From Microcystis aeruginosa W13-11 (GTDB lineage Bacteria; Cyanobacteriota; Cyanobacteriia; Cyanobacteriales; Microcystaceae): DNA of 17,550 nucleotides. Shown piece by piece: positions 1 through 7,231 of this stretch (position 1 is its first letter; every line of letters begins with the position of its first letter). Where the stretch lies: positions 1 through 17,550 of the forward strand of contig JAADBR010000089.1 of NCBI GenBank assembly GCA_009995705.1, in the 5' to 3' direction. The notes beneath the pieces are model-generated. The model worked only from the letters and a program-made list of their open reading frames with translations. It had not been told where the DNA came from and ran no database searches. The position numbers and the translations under genes are program-made.

Positions 1-29
1 ATAAGGTTGGTCTGGGTTGACCTCTTAGA

Positions 30-47
30 TTCAGTCGGGGGACTGAA
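30..47. repeat. Short hairpin (7-bp stem, GGGG loop)
   Basis: TTCAGTC at 30-36 and GACTGAA at 41-47 form a perfect 7-bp inverted repeat around GGGG. No T run follows on either strand, so it is not a convincing terminator. A second weak inverted repeat (AGGCAT/ATGCCT, roughly 70-96) lies between it and the end of the coiled-coil gene. Confidence 0.4.
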
Positions 48-94
48 GACCTTACTAGGCGGTTATTTCAGGCATTTGGTTCCCTATTTCATGC

Positions 95-316
95 CTAAAC
101 GTTTCGCACCTCACTTTCTAATCTAGCTTCCTCAATCCGACGCTCGCTTTCTAATTTAGCTTGCTCAATCCGGCGATCGCTTTCTAATCTAGCTTGCTCA
201 ATCCGGCGATCGCTTTCTCTTAAACGGCGATCGCTTTCTCTTAAACGGCGATCAAACTCCTCAGCAGAAGTGCGGAATATTTGGTAAATATCTTCAAGTG
301 TTACTGGTTCGCTCAT
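95..316 (-). CDS. Small coiled-coil protein of tandem repeats, probably C-terminally shortened
   Basis: The protein has 73 residues. An N-terminal segment (MSEPVTLEDIYQIF, residues 1-14) leads into a charged, almost wholly helical tail. The tail has two 7-residue units (RLRESDR type, about residues 23-36), then three 11-residue units of the type ESDRRIEQARL up to about residue 70. Seven- and eleven-residue periods are both compatible with a left-handed or nearly straight coiled coil. The 11-residue units correspond to 33-bp DNA repeats that carry HIP1 octamers. Cyanobacterial proteins with this start and repeat type are usually longer and continue into a globular domain (family knowledge, recalled and not searched). 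Here the frame closes right after the last repeat, so this may be a truncated copy. An extended -10 promoter lies just upstream. Function unknown. Confidence 0.6.
   Translation of the reverse strand: MSEPVTLEDIYQIFRTSAEEFDRRLRESDRRLRESDRRIEQARLESDRRIEQAKLESERRIEEARLESEVRNV
120..255. repeat. In-gene tandem repeats (33 bp, then 21 bp) with HIP1 sites
   Basis: Three imperfect 33-bp units encode the 11-residue repeats, and two 21-bp units encode the 7-residue repeats. HIP1 octamers GCGATCGC occur at 173-180, 206-213 and 227-234, and a decayed copy (GCGATCAA) starts near 248. Short tandem repeats of this kind commonly gain or lose units by slippage or recombination, so copy number probably varies between strains (inference). 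Confidence 0.75.
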
Positions 317-343
317 CGGTTTTATCCAAATCCTAACTTACTC

Positions 344-372
344 ATTATAGCATAAACTTATTGTTTTCTGAA
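344..372 (-). promoter_or_regulatory. Sigma70-type promoter with extended -10 for the coiled-coil gene
   Basis: Read on the minus strand, TGCTATAAT (352-344) is a perfect extended -10. A weak -35 (TTCAGA, 372-367) sits 17 bp upstream. The predicted transcription start is about 20 nt before the ATG at 316. Confidence 0.5.
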
Positions 373-526
373 AGATTGAAGTAAGGGAACAAAAAACAGG
401 TTTTGGATAACTAAAATTTACTCAAAATCGAATAAAATTTAAGAGAAAATAGCTATATTTTTGTAGTAAATACTTCAAATTTTACTGCGTTTTAAAATTT
501 TTAATAAATTTTGAATTTTTATTAGC

Positions 527-556
527 TTGACAAAATCGGGGGGGGGGAAATAGTCA
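527..556 (+). promoter_or_regulatory. Promoter with a ten-G homopolymer in its spacer
   Basis: A perfect -35 TTGACA lies at 527-532. A plausible but weak -10 (TAGTCA, 551-556) follows after 18 bp. The spacer contains an uninterrupted run of ten G at 538-547. Changes in the length of such a tract by slipped-strand mispairing would change the -35/-10 distance, as is known for porA of Neisseria meningitidis. The -35 and the tract are seen directly. The -10 assignment and any phase variation are inference. Confidence 0.45.
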
Positions 557-602
557 GTAATCTATTTTTAGATCAGCAACATTGACTCTAATCTATACAT
601 CA

Positions 603-1331
603 ATGCAAAAATCATCTATCCTCGGCCTTGTATCGGGAATCGCCCTTGCGACTCTCGGAATGGCTAGTGCTGTACAAGCGGCGATCATCACTGTACCTAC
701 TGGTCTCAATCCGGGTGATAAATATCGCTTGGTGTTTGTCACATCTGGGTTTCGGGATGCACAATCCTCGGACATTGCAGATTACAATACCTTTGTTACC
801 AACCAAGTCACACCCACAAGTGCTTTAGGTCTCTCTTTAACTGCTAGTGGACTGAACCCGACTTGGACGGCGATCGGTTCGACGGCGACAGTTAATGCCA
901 AAACTAATACGTTGACCGATCCGGTGGCAAATGCGAGTACGAGTGTACCAATTTACCTCATAGATGGCAACAAAGTCGCCACCAGATACGGAGACTTGTG
1001 GGATGGACAAATCTTAACTCCAATCTCCACTTCGGATGATGGCCAGAAGTTGGGCGAGGCTGTATGGACGGGTACTAATTCTGTTGGCAATGGGGCGAAT
1101 GTGCTGGGCTCTGGGAATGTGAACTTCGGCACCTCGAACGATTCTACCTCTGGGTGGGTCGAAGAAGCGTATTTGATGTCAGGGTATTACTTCCGGCTGT
1201 ACGGGATGTCTTCGGTGCTGACGGTACCGCAAGCGCAACCGCAATCTGTTCCCGAACCCAGTAGCATTCTTGGTTATATCACATTAGGGGGTTTAATGCT
1301 AGGCGGTGCTATCCGCAGAGCTAAAAAATAG
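603..1331 (+). CDS. Secreted PEP-CTERM sorting-domain protein
   Basis: I start this gene at the ATG at 603, giving 242 residues. The TTG at 582 would add seven residues in front of a clean signal peptide (MQKSSILGL, hydrophobic core, then AVQAA with cleavage expected near residue 27). The body is rich in Thr, Ser, Asn and Gly, has few charges, and opens with TVPTGLNPGDKYRLVF. No catalytic motif is apparent. The C-terminus is a textbook PEP-CTERM signal: VPEPSS, a hydrophobic helix, then the basic tail RRAKK. In this system an exosortase processes the tail, and the protein is usually exported to the cell surface or extracellular matrix. No exosortase gene is in the window. A strong hairpin follows the stop, and the upstream promoter has the G10 spacer, so the gene appears monocistronic. 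The exact function is unknown. Confidence 0.85.
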   Translation: MQKSSILGLVSGIALATLGMASAVQAAIITVPTGLNPGDKYRLVFVTSGFRDAQSSDIADYNTFVTNQVTPTSALGLSLTASGLNPTWTAIGSTATVNAKTNTLTDPVANASTSVPIYLIDGNKVATRYGDLWDGQILTPISTSDDGQKLGEAVWTGTNSVGNGANVLGSGNVNFGTSNDSTSGWVEEAYLMSGYYFRLYGMSSVLTVPQAQPQSVPEPSSILGYITLGGLMLGGAIRRAKK

Positions 1332-1339
1332 TTACCCAC

Positions 1340-1372
1340 AGAAAACGGGTTTCTTGAAGAAACCCGTTTTCT
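1340..1372. terminator. Long perfect hairpin, probably a bidirectional terminator
   Basis: A 16-bp perfect inverted repeat (1340-1355 with 1357-1372) has the core CGGGTTTCTT/AAGAAACCCG flanked by AAAA on the left and TTTT on the right. It starts 8 nt after the PEP-CTERM stop codon. The A and T flanks allow it to act as an intrinsic terminator on either strand. Hairpins of this sequence style are commonly dispersed in Microcystis-type genomes (recollection, not checked). Confidence 0.75.
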
Positions 1373-1438
1373 AGCGATCACCGTCGATTAAATAATCAAA
1401 TCAATTATAGTTAAGACAATTTACTAAAAGATTTAGCA

Positions 1439-1714
1439 ATGGATAGAAGCACTATAGAACGACAACAGCTACTGGAAGCAGTCAACTCTCTTCCTGAAGA
1501 TGCTTTGGTGGAACTTGCTAGTTTCCTTGACTATCTTCACTATAAATCAACCCATCAAACAGAACTGATCACTGATGCTTCTAGCTTTCTCCTGGCAATT
1601 GCAGGTTTAGGAAATTCTGGTCAACAGGATATTTCAGAACAGGATGAGGAAATTCTTCGCCATGAAATTGATCCAGTGTCTGGCTGGAATTTTCAACCCA
1701 ACAATTCTGTCTGA
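1439..1714 (+). CDS. Antitoxin-like protein (DUF2281-like N-terminus)
   Basis: This 91-residue acidic protein has an N-terminal half (LLEAVNSLPEDALVELASFL, residues 11-30) resembling the short helical DUF2281-type proteins that often precede PIN toxins. The C-terminal half is acidic and ends in a Trp-containing tail (EIDPVSGWNFQPN). That layout suits a toxin-wrapping antitoxin tail. Its TGA overlaps the CTG that opens the downstream PIN reading frame, the tight coupling typical of type II toxin-antitoxin pairs. Because the toxin copy is truncated, this gene may be an orphan antitoxin that could still neutralise related toxins (inference). I see no clear Shine-Dalgarno before the ATG. Confidence 0.6.
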   Translation: MDRSTIERQQLLEAVNSLPEDALVELASFLDYLHYKSTHQTELITDASSFLLAIAGLGNSGQQDISEQDEEILRHEIDPVSGWNFQPNNSV

Positions 1715-1956
1715 CAGCGATACTCGACACCAGTTTTTTGTTTGCGTTGACTGACCAAAGCGATCGCAACCATGAGCGTGTTTTGGCTGTTGCTCAAAGC
1801 ATTAATGAGTCATTAGTGCTACCTGTAGTCGTCTTACCTGAAGTCTGCTATCTAATCGGCTCCAGATTGGGGCATCAAGCAATGGGACGTTTTGTGTCTA
1901 GTATAACACCTGATACGGTTCAAGTCGAACCTTTAATGCCAATGGTATTTGAGTAA
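1711..1956 (+). pseudogene. Truncated PIN-domain toxin remnant
   Basis: Reading in frame from CTG 1711 gives 81 residues. They begin LTAILDTSFLFALTDQSDRN, the first strand of a PIN domain with its first acidic catalytic residue (Asp6), and include LPEVCYLIG with the conserved Glu44. PIN toxins of this type are normally about 130-140 residues and carry two further acidic residues in the C-terminal half. Here the frame stops after PLMPMVFE, so that half is missing, and the following 75 nt do not resume it in any obvious frame. The start is also odd: no ATG, GTG or TTG exists where the homologous start should be, only CTG overlapping the antitoxin stop (CTGA where ATGA is usual). The next possible in-frame start, TTG at 1738, would delete the catalytic Asp. 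Probably a dead ribonuclease toxin. Confidence 0.65.
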
Positions 1957-2031
1957 GCCGAACACAGCCCCAAAAAGATTTAGTAAATATTTTACACAAT
2001 TGATACCAGATAAGTGCCATGGCTCACCCGA

Positions 2032-2298
2032 CTATTCTACGACAATTCGCCATTCATGGAGTTCGTATTCCACACAACCATTCTCGATTAAAGGATCGCG
2101 AACTATAATTGCTTGAGCTTCCTCAAGAGAATCGGCCTGAAATAATAACATTCCGCCGCCCCTTTCTGCCCAATAACCGGTTTTTGCTGCTCGTCCTTGG
2201 CTAATTAAACCACGCACATAGTCCTTATGGGCGCTGACATAGCGATCGAAGGTAGTTTTATCAACAATGCCTTTTTCTATCTTGACAAACCAGGGCAT
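2032..2298 (-). CDS. YciI-like protein (dimeric alpha-beta barrel)
   Basis: This 88-residue protein matches the YciI family. It starts MPWFVKIEKG, has a helix with the conserved His/Asp pair (SAHKDYVRGL, residues 23-32), a glycine-rich turn (ERGGGMLLF), the region AQAIIVRDPLIENG, and a final strand YELHEWRIV. The length equals the family norm. YciI proteins fold as ferredoxin-like dimers with a putative active site formed by the His and Asp. Their substrates are mostly unknown, so none is assigned here. It is transcribed divergently from the RNA-ligase-like gene to its right, with 159 bp between the two start codons. No good Shine-Dalgarno precedes the ATG. Confidence 0.85.
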   Translation of the reverse strand: MPWFVKIEKGIVDKTTFDRYVSAHKDYVRGLISQGRAAKTGYWAERGGGMLLFQADSLEEAQAIIVRDPLIENGCVEYELHEWRIVVE

Positions 2299-2402
2299 AA
2301 ATTCTCAGGAGACTAGGACTGATTAACAACCATATAATTATACCGATTAATCTTGGCAGTCAATGGTGCAATGTAACAGAGCTATACAATGAGCTAGAGT
2401 TG

Positions 2403-2430
2403 TTGAAGATTGCTAGAATCGAGATAATAT
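2403..2430 (+). promoter_or_regulatory. Possible promoter of the 2'-5' RNA ligase-like gene
   Basis: TTGAAG (2403-2408) and TAATAT (2425-2430) are separated by 16 bp and lie 28 nt before the ATG at 2458. Both hexamers deviate from consensus. On the opposite strand a TATAAT (2342-2337) could serve the YciI-like gene. Confidence 0.3.
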
Positions 2431-2457
2431 CTTCATTTCTCTACCTTGCTTGTCTCC

Positions 2458-3009
2458 ATGAATCAACCCCAGGGATATCTATTTTTTATTGCGCTTTTGC
2501 CGCCGCCAGAAGTACAGGAAATTGCCACAAAAATCAAGTTAGAGTTTGCAGAAATTTACAATAGTCGCGCCGCCCTGAAATCGCCTCCCCACGTCACTCT
2601 CCAACCCCCTTTCCGGTGGAATTTAGGACAATTACCGGATTTAGAAAGATGTTTAGAGGAATTTGCCCGCTTGCACGCTCCTATTCCCCTAATTCTCCAG
2701 AATTTTGCCGCCTTTAAACCGCGAGTCATTTATATTAATGTCCAGAAAACCTCCGAATTATTAACCCTACAAAAACGGCTTTTACAGCAGCTAGAATCTT
2801 CCTTAAATATCGTTGATAACGTCTCAAAAAGCCGAGCTTTTGCGCCCCATTTAACCGTGGGCTTCCGAGATTTAACGAAAGATAATTTCTGGAAAGCTTG
2901 GTCAAAATATGCTAATCAAGAGCTATTTTTTGAGGTAATAATCGATCAAATTACCCTCCTAATTCATAACGGTAAGCGCTGGGAAATTTATCGGCAATTT
3001 TCTCTATAA
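2458..3009 (+). CDS. 2'-5' RNA ligase family (2H phosphoesterase) protein
   Basis: I use the ATG at 2458 (183 residues). The upstream TTG at 2446 adds only four residues. Two HxT motifs define the 2H phosphoesterase fold: PPHVTLQPPF (His at about 44) and APHLTVGFRD (His at about 131). In 2H enzymes the two histidines and hydroxyl residues bind the phosphate of a cyclic or 2'-5' phosphodiester. Family members hydrolyse 2',3'-cyclic phosphates or join/cleave 2'-5' RNA linkages. The real cellular substrate of bacterial members is unclear. Both motifs are intact and the length is normal, so the enzyme should be active. It stands alone, with 147 bp before the next gene. Confidence 0.85.
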   Translation: MNQPQGYLFFIALLPPPEVQEIATKIKLEFAEIYNSRAALKSPPHVTLQPPFRWNLGQLPDLERCLEEFARLHAPIPLILQNFAAFKPRVIYINVQKTSELLTLQKRLLQQLESSLNIVDNVSKSRAFAPHLTVGFRDLTKDNFWKAWSKYANQELFFEVIIDQITLLIHNGKRWEIYRQFSL

Positions 3010-3156
3010 TCCGGACTCTTGCAGGTTTCTATCTACAGAGGAAGGGGTTCTAGTGGTAAAATAGGAGAGAGCAGTTTTTAAAGCTTCATTTCTGACTTTT
3101 TTGCGATATTTTAACCTATAGAGCGATTTTATGGCGACTCCGCCGCCCTGAAACCT

Positions 3157-4623
3157 ATGTTACTCAAAAATCCCCCGAACATCTCCCCCAACCTGATCAA
3201 ACAGCTAGAAACGATCCTTGGCAAAGATGGAGTCATCCGTCGCAAAGATGAATTATTAACCTACGAGTGCGATGGTATCACAGGATACAGACAAAGACCG
3301 GCTCTTGTGGTGCTGCCCCGCAGTACCGCAGAAATTGCGGCGGTGGTGAAACTCTGTCACGATAACGAGATTGCCTGGGTAGCGAGGGGTGCGGGAACGG
3401 GCTTATCGGGAGGGGCGTTACCCTTAGAAGAGGGGATTCTCATCGTCACGGCGCGGATGAATCAGATTCTGGGGGTTGATTTAGATAATCAAAGGGTGGT
3501 GGTACAGCCCGGGGTGATTAATAATTGGGTGACGCAAGCAGTAAGCGGGGCAGGATTTTATTATGCACCGGATCCCTCTAGTCAAATTATCTGCTCGATC
3601 GGCGGTAATGTGGCAGAAAATTCCGGCGGGGTTCACTGTTTAAAATACGGTGTGACTACCAATCACGTTATGGGCTTAAAAATCGTCCTTCCGGACGGTT
3701 CAATTATCGATGTGGGGGGTGCGGTACCGGAACAGCCGGGCTACGATTTAACCGGTTTATTTGTGGGTTCCGAGGGAACTTTAGGCATCGCCACGGAAAT
3801 CACCTTAAGAATTCTGAAAACTCCCGAGTCTATCTGTGTTTTACTGGCGGATTTTACCAGTATCGAGGCGGCGGGCCAAGCGGTGGCGGATATTATTAAA
3901 TCGGGAATGATTCCGGCGGGGATGGAGATTATGGATAATCTCAGTATTAACGCAGTGGAAGACGTGGTAGCTACCGGCTGTTATCCCCGGGATGCCGAGT
4001 CAGTTTTATTAGTGGAATTGGATGGTTTAGGGGTGGAAGTGGCCAGTAATAAACATCGGGTTGCCGAGATTTGCCGTCAAAATGGGGCGAGAAATATCAC
4101 CACGGCTAATGATGCCGAAACCCGCTTGAAACTCTGGAAGGGCAGAAAAGCGGCTTTTGCGGCGGCGGGGAAAATTAGCCCTAATTATTTTGTCCAAGAT
4201 GGGGTGATACCGCGCACTCAATTGGTGTCTGTTCTTCAGGAAATTAAGGCTTTAAGTGAAAAATACGGTTATAAAATCGCCAATGTTTTCCACGCTGGGG
4301 ATGGCAATTTACACCCGTTGATTCTCTACGATAATAGGGTAGAGGGGGCTTGGGCAGAAGTGGAGGAATTAGGCGGTGAAATTCTCAAGCTTTGTGTGCG
4401 GGTTGGGGGTAGTTTATCAGGTGAACATGGTATCGGCATCGATAAAAATTGTTATATGCCCGCTATGTTCAACGAGATTGACTTAGAAACTATGGGCTAT
4501 GTGCGGGATTGCTTTAATCCCAAAGGTTTGGCTAACCCGGGGAAATTATTCCCCACCCCGCGCAGCTGTGGGGAAGCCGCTAATGCCAAAATACAAGGGT
4601 TTGCGGGGGTGGATGTGTTTTAG
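3157..4623 (+). CDS. glcD: FAD-linked glycolate (or D-lactate) dehydrogenase, GlcD type
   Basis: The protein has 488 residues, full length for GlcD. The N-terminal FAD-binding domain (PCMH/VAO fold, about residues 47-220) shows VLPRSTAEIAAVVKLC, the FAD-contacting RGAGTGLSGGA (77-87) and CSIGGNVAENSGG (146-158). The C-terminal FAD-oxidase domain carries HAGDGNLHP (379-387) and SGEHGIG (421-427), whose histidines take part in hydroxy-acid oxidation. In cyanobacteria the GlcD1-type enzyme oxidises glycolate from photorespiration to glyoxylate. Close relatives oxidise D-lactate, and sequence inspection cannot separate the two. The partner subunits GlcE and GlcF are not adjacent, which is usual for cyanobacteria. 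No recognisable regulatory site was found upstream. Confidence 0.88.
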   Translation: MLLKNPPNISPNLIKQLETILGKDGVIRRKDELLTYECDGITGYRQRPALVVLPRSTAEIAAVVKLCHDNEIAWVARGAGTGLSGGALPLEEGILIVTARMNQILGVDLDNQRVVVQPGVINNWVTQAVSGAGFYYAPDPSSQIICSIGGNVAENSGGVHCLKYGVTTNHVMGLKIVLPDGSIIDVGGAVPEQPGYDLTGLFVGSEGTLGIATEITLRILKTPESICVLLADFTSIEAAGQAVADIIKSGMIPAGMEIMDNLSINAVEDVVATGCYPRDAESVLLVELDGLGVEVASNKHRVAEICRQNGARNITTANDAETRLKLWKGRKAAFAAAGKISPNYFVQDGVIPRTQLVSVLQEIKALSEKYGYKIANVFHAGDGNLHPLILYDNRVEGAWAEVEELGGEILKLCVRVGGSLSGEHGIGIDKNCYMPAMFNEIDLETMGYVRDCFNPKGLANPGKLFPTPRSCGEAANAKIQGFAGVDVF

Positions 4624-4652
4624 GTTATCGGCAACTATTGACTGACTACTGA

Positions 4653-5417
4653 TTACAGTCCACCTTGGGGTCCTAGGGGCAGATTGATATTAGAGGGAAA
4701 AACTGGGACTTGTCTTTCCAGAAAGCGTTGAGTGATTAATTCTCGGAAAATCTCTAGATCTTTTTGCCATTGTCCCAGATATTGCTTAAGCAAATTTAAT
4801 CGATCGCTGCCCTCGGCCAGATTATAGTTAAAGTTGCCAGCAAATAATAGTGCCCCTAAAATTTTGCCATCAGGTAATTGCAATTTTGCCTCGTTAATCG
4901 CCACGGATAGCTGAGAGGTTTCTAACTGATAAAGTAGATTGATGCCGGCTTGTAGAGGGGCTTTACCGAAATTGTGCCAGGAACCGGGGGCCAAAAGAGT
5001 TTCGGTGATGTATTTTTTAGCGGCATCGGGGCTACTGGGGAGAGGAACAATACTTTTCGGGGCGATATTCAGGGCTTGATATTCGGCTAAAGGGAGTTTA
5101 TCTAGATATAAACCGACAATTTCTGGCAGTTTCAGGTTCAAGCTATCGGGAGAGTTAATTATCTCCACAAAGGTAATTGTCCGGGGTTGAGCGACGATGC
5201 TGATGCCATTTTGAAAATTAACTTGAGCGTAATTAGGATTGAGTACCGGCTGCCCATTTAATTCCCAGTCGGGGGGGACTATTCCCGAATATTTGAGGAA
5301 ATCAACCGTTAACATGGCGGGATTGAGGCTTTTGGCGGTAATTGCGATGGCAAGTTCTTGTATTTCCCGCAAACTAGCCAGAGCTTGATTGGAGTTATTG
5401 TCAGTAGTGGCAATCAT
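4653..5417 (-). CDS. Conserved hypothetical protein, soluble
   Basis: I do not recognise this 254-residue protein. I chose ATG 5417 over the TTG at 5420 because AAGGAG lies seven nucleotides before that ATG on the minus strand. There is no signal peptide and no hydrophobic helix, so it is probably cytoplasmic. The composition is rich in Leu, Asn, Gln and Pro. The N-terminal third is helical (SLREIQELAIAITAKSL), the centre contains alternating strands (NGISIVAQPRTITFVEI), and the C-terminus ends in a proline/glycine tail (NLPLGPQGGL). It faces glcD tail to tail, with 29 bp between the stop codons. It follows the creatininase-family gene on the same strand, separated by 174 bp that hold an inverted-repeat element, so co-transcription is doubtful. 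Confidence 0.7.
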   Translation of the reverse strand: MIATTDNNSNQALASLREIQELAIAITAKSLNPAMLTVDFLKYSGIVPPDWELNGQPVLNPNYAQVNFQNGISIVAQPRTITFVEIINSPDSLNLKLPEIVGLYLDKLPLAEYQALNIAPKSIVPLPSSPDAAKKYITETLLAPGSWHNFGKAPLQAGINLLYQLETSQLSVAINEAKLQLPDGKILGALLFAGNFNYNLAEGSDRLNLLKQYLGQWQKDLEIFRELITQRFLERQVPVFPSNINLPLGPQGGL

Positions 5418-5451
5418 CAATTTTCTCCTTGGATATTTATCTTTATCTTTA

Positions 5452-5558
5452 CTAAGTGGGTGGGGGTTAAAAATCGTTCAGATATCCCCCTTATTAAGGG
5501 GGGCAGGGGGGATCAAAGACAAAATCTATCTTCAATTTAATTGAAACCACTCACTTAG
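5452..5558. repeat. Inverted-repeat-flanked G/C-block element (MITE-like)
   Basis: CTAAGTGGGTGG at 5452-5463 and CCACTCACTTAG at 5547-5558 are inverted repeats matching at 11 of 12 positions, about 107 bp end to end. Inside is a second hairpin, CCCCCTT (5486-5492) with AAGGGGG (5496-5502), followed by another G-rich block. C5/G5 hairpins of this type are dispersed in many cyanobacterial genomes. Whether the whole unit is a miniature transposable element is inference. No target-site duplication was identified. Confidence 0.4.
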
Positions 5559-5591
5559 GGTTACAGTTAAATTATTCCGGGTCTCGGTGGC

Positions 5592-6359
5592 TTAGTTACT
5601 AATCAACTCAGACACAGGACAAGAGAGCCATTCCAGATAACTATTACTCAATTCTTTCACGGCTAATTCATAGAATCTCTGACCGTGTTCGGGAGTCGCT
5701 AAAGCAGGATTGGAACCCATACGACCATCGGGGTAATTTTGGCGAAAATTAGCCGCACCGTAAATATCATGACCAGAAGCCACTTTTTCCGATAAAAAGG
5801 CGTTTTTGCGGCTTTCAGGGTAAAGATACTGAGTTAAAGCCACTTCGCTCGGTGTAGCGTGGGAACCCTCCTGCTCTCCATACAATTCTTTGGCTAAAAG
5901 ATAAACTTCTCGCACCATAAACCAATTGGCCACTTGACATTTAACCTCGTTTGTGTTAAGCAAATTGAGGGAATCCAAATGATAATAGGTTTCCGAAAAA
6001 GCGGCTTTTAGGGTGGCAATATTACCCCCGTGACCATTAATGAAGAAAAATTGACGAAAACCGGCTCTAGCTAAACAAATCACATAGTCGAGGATGACTT
6101 GAATCAAAGTGCTAGGACGAAGACTAATTGTACCAGGGAAAGCCGTATGATGTAGGGCCATACCGACATTTAAGGTCGGCGCTACTATTGCTCCTACCTG
6201 TGTCCCTACTCCTTTAGCGATCGCCTCCGCACATAGAGCATCTGTACCAATAAGTCCCGTCGGCCCGTGTTGTTCCGTGGAACCAATGGGAATAATAATT
6301 CCCTGAGATTGTTCTAGATAGGATTCCACCTCTAACCAGGTGGATAACTGTAATAACAT
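5592..6359 (-). CDS. Creatininase-family metal-dependent amidohydrolase
   Basis: This 255-residue protein has the family's normal length and layout. The first metal-binding block is IPIGSTEQHGPTGLIGTDA (residues 23-41, with Glu29, His31 and Asp40). A substrate-loop motif ALHHTAFPGTISL follows (68-80), then FFINGHGGN (105-113, His110) and EGSHATPSE (164-172). Creatininase-family enzymes bind two metal ions (Zn or Mn) and open cyclic amides or related bonds. Members act on creatinine, on formamidopyrimidines of riboflavin/F420 routes, or in mycofactocin maturation (MftE). A cyanobacterium is unlikely to use creatinine, so the substrate is left open. It is transcribed divergently from the response regulator, 69 bp away, so the two genes may share control sequences. 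Confidence 0.87.
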   Translation of the reverse strand: MLLQLSTWLEVESYLEQSQGIIIPIGSTEQHGPTGLIGTDALCAEAIAKGVGTQVGAIVAPTLNVGMALHHTAFPGTISLRPSTLIQVILDYVICLARAGFRQFFFINGHGGNIATLKAAFSETYYHLDSLNLLNTNEVKCQVANWFMVREVYLLAKELYGEQEGSHATPSEVALTQYLYPESRKNAFLSEKVASGHDIYGAANFRQNYPDGRMGSNPALATPEHGQRFYELAVKELSNSYLEWLSCPVSELISN

Positions 6360-6428
6360 TCGGCTCTACCCCCCCGAGTGCAGGTTGACCAATTGAGATA
6401 AAATTAGGACGAATAATCGAGTATTTTT

Positions 6429-7184
6429 ATGTTAACCCTTGACACCCCCCCCTTGTCGGCGAGTACGAATTTCGTTCCCAATCATCGGATTTTAATCGTT
6501 GAAGATGAAGAAGTGATTCGGGATATGATTATTTTAGCTTTGGAAGAAGAAGGTTACGAGGCTCTCGGTGTTAGTGATGGTCGCGCTGCCCTAGAATTAC
6601 TGCAAAGTCAGGAATCTAGTAATCACGGTGAATCTCGGTTTGATTTGGTCGTTTTGGATCTAATGCTACCCCAAATCAGTGGTCTTGATATTTGCCGTCT
6701 GTTGCGCTATCACGGCAATATTATCCCGATTTTAATCTTAAGTGCTAAGGCCAGCGAAACCGATCGAGTTTTGGGTTTAGAAGTGGGTGCCGATGACTAT
6801 CTGGCTAAACCCTTTAGTATGCGAGAATTAGTCGCTCGTTGTCGTGCGTTGATTCGTCGTCAAGGATTTACTTCCCTTGCTGCCGCTCCCGTGCGAAAAT
6901 TCCGCGATGTTTTTCTCTATACCCAAGAATGTCGGGTGACGGTGCGAGATGAAGAAATCAACCTTTCTCCTAAAGAATTCCGTCTCCTCGACCTATTTAT
7001 GAGTTATCCGCGCCGAGTTTGGTCAAGAGAGCAGTTAATTGAACAAATTTGGGGACCAGATTTTTTAGGAGATACCAAAACCGTCGATGTTCACATTCGC
7101 TGGTTACGCGAAAAACTGGAAATTGATCCCAGTCAACCAGAATACCTGATTACTGTACGCGGTTTCGGTTATCGTTTTGGCTAG
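6429..7184 (+). CDS. sphR: OmpR/PhoB-type response regulator, probably SphR (phosphate regulon)
   Basis: The protein has 251 residues. The receiver domain (about 19-140) has acidic-pocket residues Glu25-Asp26, the phospho-acceptor Asp77 (VVLDLMLP), Ser105 at the switch position and Lys127 (LAKPF). The winged-helix DNA-binding domain (about 155-251) contains LSPKEFRLLDLF and ends in the typical VRGFGYRFG. An unusual 18-residue extension precedes the receiver. The gene is followed 47 bp later by a PAS-containing histidine kinase and then phoU. This order strongly suggests the SphR/SphS phosphate-sensing pair of cyanobacteria, the equivalent of PhoB/PhoR, which activates alkaline phosphatase and phosphate-transport genes. 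There is no evident Shine-Dalgarno. A TTGACC (6385-6390) could be a -35, but no matching -10 is convincing. The SphR name rests on context. Confidence 0.8.
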   Translation: MLTLDTPPLSASTNFVPNHRILIVEDEEVIRDMIILALEEEGYEALGVSDGRAALELLQSQESSNHGESRFDLVVLDLMLPQISGLDICRLLRYHGNIIPILILSAKASETDRVLGLEVGADDYLAKPFSMRELVARCRALIRRQGFTSLAAAPVRKFRDVFLYTQECRVTVRDEEINLSPKEFRLLDLFMSYPRRVWSREQLIEQIWGPDFLGDTKTVDVHIRWLREKLEIDPSQPEYLITVRGFGYRFG

Positions 7185-7231
7185 GTGAGCGATTATATTT
7201 TCAAGTTTAGCGATCGCCGCTTTCTGGGATA

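Larger units (their letters stand above)
317..602. other. A/T-rich intergenic region between divergent genes
   Basis: The left edge holds the minus-strand promoter of the coiled-coil gene. The right edge holds the plus-strand promoter of the PEP-CTERM gene with its G10 tract. Between them (about 375-525) is very A/T-rich DNA in which I see no credible ORF, RNA gene or strong hairpin. Confidence 0.6.

Noticed and set aside
593..828. Three short frames overlapping the PEP-CTERM gene
   Set aside because: All overlap a gene with clear signal peptide and sorting signal; none shows a domain or start signal.
5484..5513. C/G blocks as a possible CRISPR-like or G-quadruplex array
   Set aside because: There is only one hairpin and one further G block, with no regular spacer pattern. 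It fits a dispersed cyanobacterial repeat better.
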